Below, in pieces: positions 58,550 through 64,000 of a DNA stretch of 64,000 bases. The notes beneath the pieces were generated by a model. The model was given only the letters and a program-made list of their open reading frames with translations. It ran no database searches and was not told where the DNA came from. Each line of letters starts with the position of its first letter. The first letter of the stretch is position 1. Both the position numbers and the translations under genes were made by a program. This stretch comes from Massilia yuzhufengensis (GTDB lineage: Bacteria > Pseudomonadota > Gammaproteobacteria > Burkholderiales > Burkholderiaceae_D): positions 1 through 64,000 of the forward strand of contig NZ_FOLD01000018.1 in NCBI RefSeq assembly GCF_900112225.1, given 5' to 3'.

Positions 58550-59971
58550 ATGACCCGCTTCGCCTTCCGATTCCTGGCCGCCGTGCTGGCGCTGGCCGCC
58601 GCCGCAGCCAGCGCCCATGCCGCCCAGCCGGCCACCGTCCGCGTCGACTATGCCCACAGCGGCAATGCGCTCAATGAGCACTACGCGCTGGCGCGCGTCG
58701 TCATCGAACCGCTGCCCTGGCCCGGCAACACGGCGCGCCAGCTGGACGCGACCGACCGTGGCCAGAACCGGGTCGAGGTGGTCGACGCCAAGACCGGAGA
58801 CCTGCTGTACTCGCGCGGCTTCTCGACCATCTTCGGCGAGTGGCGCACGACCGACGAGGCGAACAAGATCAGCCGCAGTTTCGAGGAGTCCGTGCGCTTT
58901 CCGAAACCAGACCGCCCGGTGCGTGTGCGCATCCTCAAGCGCGACGAGCGCAACGGGTTTTCGGTGGCCTGGAGCGTGGACGTGGATACCGAGGCGCAGG
59001 ACGTCGTGAAGCAGCAGCCTGCGCTGCCAGCCAAGCCGATCCCGATCCACGTGAGCGGCCCTTCGCCGGACAAGGTCGACCTGCTGATCATGGGCGATGG
59101 CTACACCGCCGCCGACATGAAGAAGTTCGAGGCGGACGCACGGCGCCTGACCAGGCACCTGTTCACGGTCTCGCCCTTCCGCGAGCGCGCAAAAGACTTC
59201 AATGTGTGGGCGCTGGCTGTGCCTACGGGCGAATCGGGCATCAGCCGCCCCTCCACTGGCGTGCACCACGCGTCGCCGCTGGGCACGCGCTACGACATCT
59301 TTGGCAGCGAGCGCTACGTGCTCACGCTGGACAACCGCGCGCTGCGCGAGATCGCCCAGCATGCGCCGTATGAATTCATCGAAATCCTGGTCAATAACGA
59401 GACCTATGGCGGTGGCGGCATCTTCGGCCAGTTCAGTACCGCGGCGGCCGGCAACGCGTGGGCCAACTACCTGTTCGTGCACGAATTCGGCCACCACTTC
59501 GCGGGCCTGGCCGACGAGTACTACACCTCGCCGGTGGCCTACGCGGCCGCCAGTACCCGCGTGGAGCCGTGGGAACCGAACGTGACCGCGCTGCGCGATG
59601 CGGCCAGCATCAAGTGGAAGCGCCACGTGAAGGCCGGCACGCCGTTGCCGACGCCGTGGCCGAAGGCGGAATATGAAGAAGCCTCGCGCGCCTACCAGAA
59701 GAAGCGCGCGGCACTGCGCGCGGCGAATCGTCCGGAATCGGAAATGAACGCGCTGTTCCGCGAAGACCTGCGCGCCACTGAAGCTTTATTTGCCGGCAAG
59801 CCGCACCGCCACGACGTCGGCGCGTTCGAAGGCGCGAACTATGAAGCCAGCGGATACTACCGGCCCACGATGCAGTGCCTGATGTTCGACCGCAGCGAGG
59901 CGTTCTGTCCGGTGTGCCAGGACGGGATCACCGACATCATCGACCTGTATGCGGGGCCAGCTCGACAGTAA
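58550..59971 (+). CDS. Secreted IgA peptidase M64-type metallopeptidase
   Basis: A 473-residue exported protein (signal MTRFAFRFLAAVLALAAAAA, cleavage near AHA-AQ). An N-terminal M64 propeptide-like beta domain (about 25-140) precedes the peptidase domain, which opens VDLLIMGDGYTAADMKKFEA. The zinc site HEFGHHFAGLADEYY (His311, Glu312, His315) is metzincin-like, and MQCLMF provides a later Met turn. The family is named for an IgA peptidase of Clostridium, but most members are uncharacterised secreted peptidases. It follows the cyanophycinase gene by 57 bases. Confidence 0.88.
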   Translation: MTRFAFRFLAAVLALAAAAASAHAAQPATVRVDYAHSGNALNEHYALARVVIEPLPWPGNTARQLDATDRGQNRVEVVDAKTGDLLYSRGFSTIFGEWRTTDEANKISRSFEESVRFPKPDRPVRVRILKRDERNGFSVAWSVDVDTEAQDVVKQQPALPAKPIPIHVSGPSPDKVDLLIMGDGYTAADMKKFEADARRLTRHLFTVSPFRERAKDFNVWALAVPTGESGISRPSTGVHHASPLGTRYDIFGSERYVLTLDNRALREIAQHAPYEFIEILVNNETYGGGGIFGQFSTAAAGNAWANYLFVHEFGHHFAGLADEYYTSPVAYAAASTRVEPWEPNVTALRDAASIKWKRHVKAGTPLPTPWPKAEYEEASRAYQKKRAALRAANRPESEMNALFREDLRATEALFAGKPHRHDVGAFEGANYEASGYYRPTMQCLMFDRSEAFCPVCQDGITDIIDLYAGPARQ

Positions 59972-60114
59972 AGTTTGCTTACAACTTGGCACGGGTCTAA
60001 GTGGGGTGGGTAACAGACCTCGGCCGTGCAGCGGAATATTCTGGAGTCGTTGTCACAGAAAAATTATTTCGCAGACGAATCGATCTGCCCCAGACCCACT
60101 GAAAGGAAACCATC

Positions 60115-60603
60115 ATGAACAAACTGATCGCCACCCTCATCGCCGGCCTGTTCGCCACCGCCGCCACCGCCCAGACCACCACCACCCCGGCCGCCACCAA
60201 GGCCGTCGTGAAAGCGGAAGCCGAAGCGACCAAGGACATCACCAAGGCCGAGTCGAAGGAACTGAAGGTCGCCACCAAGGCGGACGCGAAAGTGAGCAAG
60301 GCCGCGGCCGATGCCAACGAGAAGAAGGTGAAAGCCTACAACAAGGCCGCCGAAACCCAGGCTGAAGCAGCCGCGAAGGTCGCCAAGGCCGATCCGGAAG
60401 ACCGCGCGAAAGCCTCCGCCAAGGCCGAAGAAAAGATCGCCGACGCGACCTTGAAGGCGGACAAGAAGATGATCAAGGCCGACGAGAAGCTGCTCAAGAC
60501 CCAGGTCGAAGCGGCGGCCGACAAGGCCACCGCTGCAGCCAAGACCGAGCAGGCGCGCGCTGAAGCTACGGCGGAAGTGCACAAGGCGGCTGCGAAGCAC
60601 TAA
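60115..60603 (+). CDS. Exported Lys/Ala-rich helical protein
   Basis: A 162-residue protein with a signal peptide (MNKLIATLIAGLFATAATAQ, cleavage after TAQ). The rest is almost entirely Ala, Lys, Glu, Asp and Thr, giving a long amphipathic helix or coiled coil (KAEAEATKDITKAESKELKV and similar). Composition resembles histone H1-like or TolA-stalk sequences but it is exported, so a periplasmic spacer or polyanion-binding role is possible. No family can be named. A strong terminator follows after 19 bases, and the 143-bp upstream gap suggests its own promoter. Confidence 0.75.
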   Translation: MNKLIATLIAGLFATAATAQTTTTPAATKAVVKAEAEATKDITKAESKELKVATKADAKVSKAAADANEKKVKAYNKAAETQAEAAAKVAKADPEDRAKASAKAEEKIADATLKADKKMIKADEKLLKTQVEAAADKATAAAKTEQARAEATAEVHKAAAKH

Positions 60604-60622
60604 GTTCGTAGTGCTTTGATAG

Positions 60623-60655
60623 AAACGCCGGCCTTTTGGGGTCGGCGTTTTTATT
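60623..60655 (+). terminator. Rho-independent terminator after the Lys/Ala-rich gene
   Basis: AAACGCCG (60623-60630) pairs with CGGCGTTT (60643-60650), with extra GCC/GGT pairing inside, followed by a T-rich run TTTTTATTTT. Confidence 0.85.
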
Positions 60656-60733
60656 TTGCGCTATGTAGTATTCACCCAGGTTCGATGCAGGCCGCAACCG
60701 TGCGCTCGCACCACGAACGACGAACGAACAAAC

Positions 60734-60762
60734 AAAAAAACGCCGGCGTTCAGCCGGCGTTT
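60734..60762 (-). terminator. Rho-independent terminator of parC
   Basis: Read leftward, AAACGCCGGC (60762-60753) pairs with GCCGGCGTTT (60747-60738) around a 5-base loop, then a run of seven T. It starts 5 bases after the parC stop. Its core resembles the convergent terminator at 60623-60655. Confidence 0.88.
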
Positions 60763-60766
60763 ACAT

Positions 60767-63112
60767 TCAAGCAGCCTTCGCCGCTTCCCCCTCCGTCACC
60801 CGCATCGCCAGATCCTGCGCCTTCAACTTGGCCGACAGCGGCTTGCCCTTGCGCGCGCGCTTGCCGAAGTGTGGCTCCAGGCTTGAAGCAAACAGCTCCA
60901 CCGTGCGTGGCTTGGAGCCGGCCCAGGTGCCGATGACGTTGACGCCCTTCTGGGTGATCGGCTGCGCCGCCAGCAGGGTTTCCTTCGGCTCCAGCTCCAT
61001 CAGGATCACGCCGCGGCCGCCATTGGTCAGCACCTTCATCTCGTCCATGCCGAACACCAGCACGCGTCCCTTTTCGGACAGGCAGGCGATCGCGCCGGTA
61101 TTGTCCAGCACGATCCGCGGCGGCAGCGGCACGGCGCCGTCGTCGAGGGTGATGAAGGACTTGCCGCCCTTGAGGCGGCTGACCATGTCGCCGGCCTTGG
61201 CGATGAAGCCGAAGCCGTTCGACGATGCCAGCAGCAGGCGGGTGTCCGGGTTGCCGGCGAAGTAGTGCAGGATCCGCACGCCGCCCGACAAGTCGAGCAG
61301 GGTGGTGATCGGCACGCCGTCGCCGCGCGCGCCGGGCAGCGCGGCCACCGGCACCGAGAAGGCCTTGCCGTTGCTGCCGATGCCGATCAGGGAATCGACG
61401 GTGCGGCACTCGAAGGCGTTTTGCAGCGAGTCGCCGGCCTTGAAGGTGAACTGCGCCGGGTCGTGGCCGATGCCGGTGCGCGCGCGCACCCAGCCTTTTT
61501 CGGACACGATCACCGTCACCGGCTCGTCGATGACCTTCTGTTCGGCCACGGCGCGCTCGGCTTCCTCGATCACGGTGCGGCGCTCGTCGCCGTATTGTTT
61601 CGCGTCGGCTTCGATCTCGCGGATGATCAGGCGCTTCATGGTCGACGGGTTTTCCAGGATGTCCTCGAGCTTTTCCTTCTCCGAACGCAGCTCGGCCAGC
61701 TCCTGCTGGATCTTGATCGCCTCCAGGCGCGCCAGCTGGCGCAGGCGGATCTCGAGGATGTCCTCGGCCTGGCGCTCGGACAGGCGGAATTCCTCGATCA
61801 GCGCGGCTTTCGGCTCGTCCGAATTGCGGATGATCGCGATCACCTTGTCGATGTTCAGCAGGACCGTCTCGCGGCCTTCCAGGATGTGGATGCGGTCGTT
61901 GACCTTGCCCAGCTTGAATTCGGTCCGGCGCCGCACCGTCACGAAGCGGAAGTCGACCCACTCCTGCAGGATGTCGGTCAGGCCCTTCTGGCGCGGACGG
62001 CCATCGCCGCCGATCATCACCAGGTTGATCGGGTTCGAGGTCTCGAGCGAGGTATTAGCCAGCAACATCAGCGCGAATTCGCCCTTGTCCTGGTTTTTCG
62101 ATTTCGGCTCGAACACCAGGCGCACCGCCGCTTCGCGGCCGGATTCGTCGCGCATCTTGTCGAGCGCGAAACCGAAGGACTGCTTCAGCGCCAGCTGCTC
62201 GGGCAGCAGGGCCTTCTTGCCGGCCTTGACCTTCGGGTTGGTGATCTCTTCGATCTCTTCCTGCACGCGCTGGGACGAGGTGCCCGGCGGCAGTTCGGTG
62301 ACCACCAGCTGCCACTGGCCACGCGCCAGGTCTTCGATGATCCAGCGTGCCCGCACCTTCATCGAGCCGCGGCCGGTCGCATACATGTCGGCGATGGTCG
62401 AGGCCGGGGTGATGATCTGGCCGCCGCCCGGGAAGTCCGGGCCCGGGATCATGGCCATCAGCTCGGCGTGCGACATCTTCGGGTTGCGGATCAGCGCTAC
62501 CGTAGCAGCCGCCACTTCGCGCAGGTTGTGCGACGGGATCTCGGTGGCCATGCCGACCGCGATGCCCGAGGCGCCATTGAGCAGCACCATCGGCAGGCGC
62601 GCCGGCAGCTGGCGCGGTTCGGTGGTGGAACCGTCGTAGTTCGGCTGGAAGTCCACCGTGCCCATGTCGAGTTCATCGAGCAGCAGGCGCGACACCGGTG
62701 TCAGGCGCGCTTCGGTGTAGCGCATCGCCGCGGCGCCGTCGCCGTCGCGCGAGCCGAAGTTACCCTGGCCGTCGATCAGCGGGTAGCGCAGCGAAAAGTC
62801 CTGCGCCATGCGCACCAGCGCGTCGTAGACCGACTGGTCGCCGTGCGGGTGGAGTTTACCCAGCACGTCGCCGACCACGGTGGCCGACTTGCGCGGCTTG
62901 GCGGTATGGCCCAGTCCCAGCTCGTGCATCGAGTACATGATGCGGCGCTGGACCGGCTTCTGGCCGTCGGCCACGTCCGGCAGCGCGCGGCCCTTGACCA
63001 CTGAGACGGCGTAGTCCAGGTAGGCGCGCTCGGCGAAGGTGGAAAGGGTGAGCGTCTCGATGTCGTCGGTGGGCTCGTGTTGTTGTTCGAAGAGGCTTGC
63101 TTGCGTCGTCAT
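60767..63112 (-). CDS. parC: DNA topoisomerase IV subunit A
   Basis: A 781-residue type IIA topoisomerase subunit that decatenates daughter chromosomes with ParE. The active Tyr132 lies in [11 protein letters not shown], and [20 protein letters not shown] is the quinolone region. The position matching E. coli ParC Ser80 is Gln93 rather than Ser. The coiled-coil gate ([20 protein letters not shown]) and a short propeller-like C-terminal domain follow; its shape and the neighbouring parE exclude GyrA. It lies 141 bases downstream of parE in the same direction, separated by family-1 repeats. Confidence 0.95.
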   Translation of the reverse strand: MTTQASLFEQQHEPTDDIETLTLSTFAERAYLDYAVSVVKGRALPDVADGQKPVQRRIMYSMHELGLGHTAKPRKSATVVGDVLGKLHPHGDQSVYDALVRMAQDFSLRYPLIDGQGNFGSRDGDGAAAMRYTEARLTPVSRLLLDELDMGTVDFQPNYDGSTTEPRQLPARLPMVLLNGASGIAVGMATEIPSHNLREVAAATVALIRNPKMSHAELMAMIPGPDFPGGGQIITPASTIADMYATGRGSMKVRARWIIEDLARGQWQLVVTELPPGTSSQRVQEEIEEITNPKVKAGKKALLPEQLALKQSFGFALDKMRDESGREAAVRLVFEPKSKNQDKGEFALMLLANTSLETSNPINLVMIGGDGRPRQKGLTDILQEWVDFRFVTVRRRTEFKLGKVNDRIHILEGRETVLLNIDKVIAIIRNSDEPKAALIEEFRLSERQAEDILEIRLRQLARLEAIKIQQELAELRSEKEKLEDILENPSTMKRLIIREIEADAKQYGDERRTVIEEAERAVAEQKVIDEPVTVIVSEKGWVRARTGIGHDPAQFTFKAGDSLQNAFECRTVDSLIGIGSNGKAFSVPVAALPGARGDGVPITTLLDLSGGVRILHYFAGNPDTRLLLASSNGFGFIAKAGDMVSRLKGGKSFITLDDGAVPLPPRIVLDNTGAIACLSEKGRVLVFGMDEMKVLTNGGRGVILMELEPKETLLAAQPITQKGVNVIGTWAGSKPRTVELFASSLEPHFGKRARKGKPLSAKLKAQDLAMRVTEGEAAKAA

Positions 63113-63157
63113 GATTGTGTGTTCGGTTCTTTGCGGGGGACTGTGGCTGCGCTACGA

Positions 63158-63241
63158 ACTTGGATTCCGGCCTGCGCCGGAACGACGGTGTTAACGCCGC
63201 TGGCCCAAAGACCGTCGTCCCGGCGCAGGCCGGGACCCAAG
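63158..63241. repeat. Family-1 palindromic repeats, inverted pair (site 5)
   Basis: Copy A (63158-63188) reads CTTGGATTCCGGCCTGCGCC and onward; copy B (63208-63241) reads CCGTCGTCCCGGCGCAGGCC and onward. Stems are TTCCGGC/GCCGGAA in copy A and TCCCGGC/GCCGGGA in copy B, again paired changes. The pair lies between parE and parC, which are expected to be cotranscribed. Confidence 0.85.
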
Positions 63242-63253
63242 TGGCCCTAAACC

Positions 63254-64000
<747 letters not shown>

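Noticed and set aside
61265..63004. 579-codon frame antisense to parC, and similar long antisense frames at 47512-49365, 44244-45875 and 15119-17242
   Set aside because: Each mirrors an intact, well-conserved gene, has low-complexity His/Arg/Ala/Gly composition, and lacks a ribosome site.
27753..63241. Recurring CCGTCGTTCCGGCG motifs as a dispersed CRISPR
   Set aside because: Copies are inverted pairs at separate intergenic sites, are themselves palindromic, vary in sequence, and lack regular spacers or cas genes.

Overview
The window is 64 kb of GC-rich chromosome from what is most likely a betaproteobacterium of the Oxalobacteraceae (Massilia/Telluria/Duganella type). That placement is inferred from high GC with strong third-position bias, the darP/pmbA and mog arrangement, a Burkholderia-like llpE plus RND efflux locus, RTX proteins ending in DUF4214 domains, a complete phenylacetyl-CoA (paa) cluster with paaX and paaY, and a topoisomerase IV pair. 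No rRNA, tRNA or CRISPR array was recognised.

Layout. 1-335: 5' part of an IS110-family transposase and its presumed end. 350-9300: a DUF962 protein, a LysR regulator, then a 71-aa exported peptide, an llpE-like hydrolase that has lost its catalytic serine, and a tripartite RND efflux pump, closed by a good terminator. 9.3-20.2 kb: two DNA repair glycosylases, a TPR/transglutaminase lipoprotein, an HDOD protein, a chemoreceptor paired with a secreted Cache protein, an acyltransferase-SGNH protein, and a KamA-like radical SAM enzyme with an MFS transporter. 20.2-26.8 kb: a PQQ-type sugar dehydrogenase lipoprotein and a haem-copper oxidase locus (fused CoxA-CoxC, CoxB with cytochrome c, three further c-type cytochromes). 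26.9-33.7 kb: metabolic singletons, mog, darP and pmbA. 33.7-38.5 kb: two RTX/DUF4214 proteins and an M14 carboxypeptidase. 38.6-51.6 kb: paaX divergent from paaABCDE-G-H-I-K-J-Y-Z, which turns phenylacetate into acetyl-CoA and succinyl-CoA; no paaF is present. 51.6-56 kb: cupin, HAD phosphatase, RsgA-type GTPase, argH. 56-60.6 kb: a run of mostly exported proteins (SnoaL-like, cyanophycinase, M64 peptidase, Lys/Ala-rich). 60.7-64 kb: parC and the 3' part of parE.

Two families of palindromic interspersed repeats run through the window. Family 1 (core CCGTCGTTCCGGCGnAGGCC and its complement) forms inverted pairs at five intergenic sites, with compensatory stem changes. Family 2 (arm GTAGGGTGGTCGGC...GCCGACCGCGCG) occurs at four sites, and its GTAG end supplies the TAG stop codon of at least four genes. 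Other unusual items are a perfect four-tract G-quadruplex/pentanucleotide repeat in front of the chemoreceptor, a perfect LysR-type dyad, and a short Cys-rich leader-like ORF upstream of the efflux pump.
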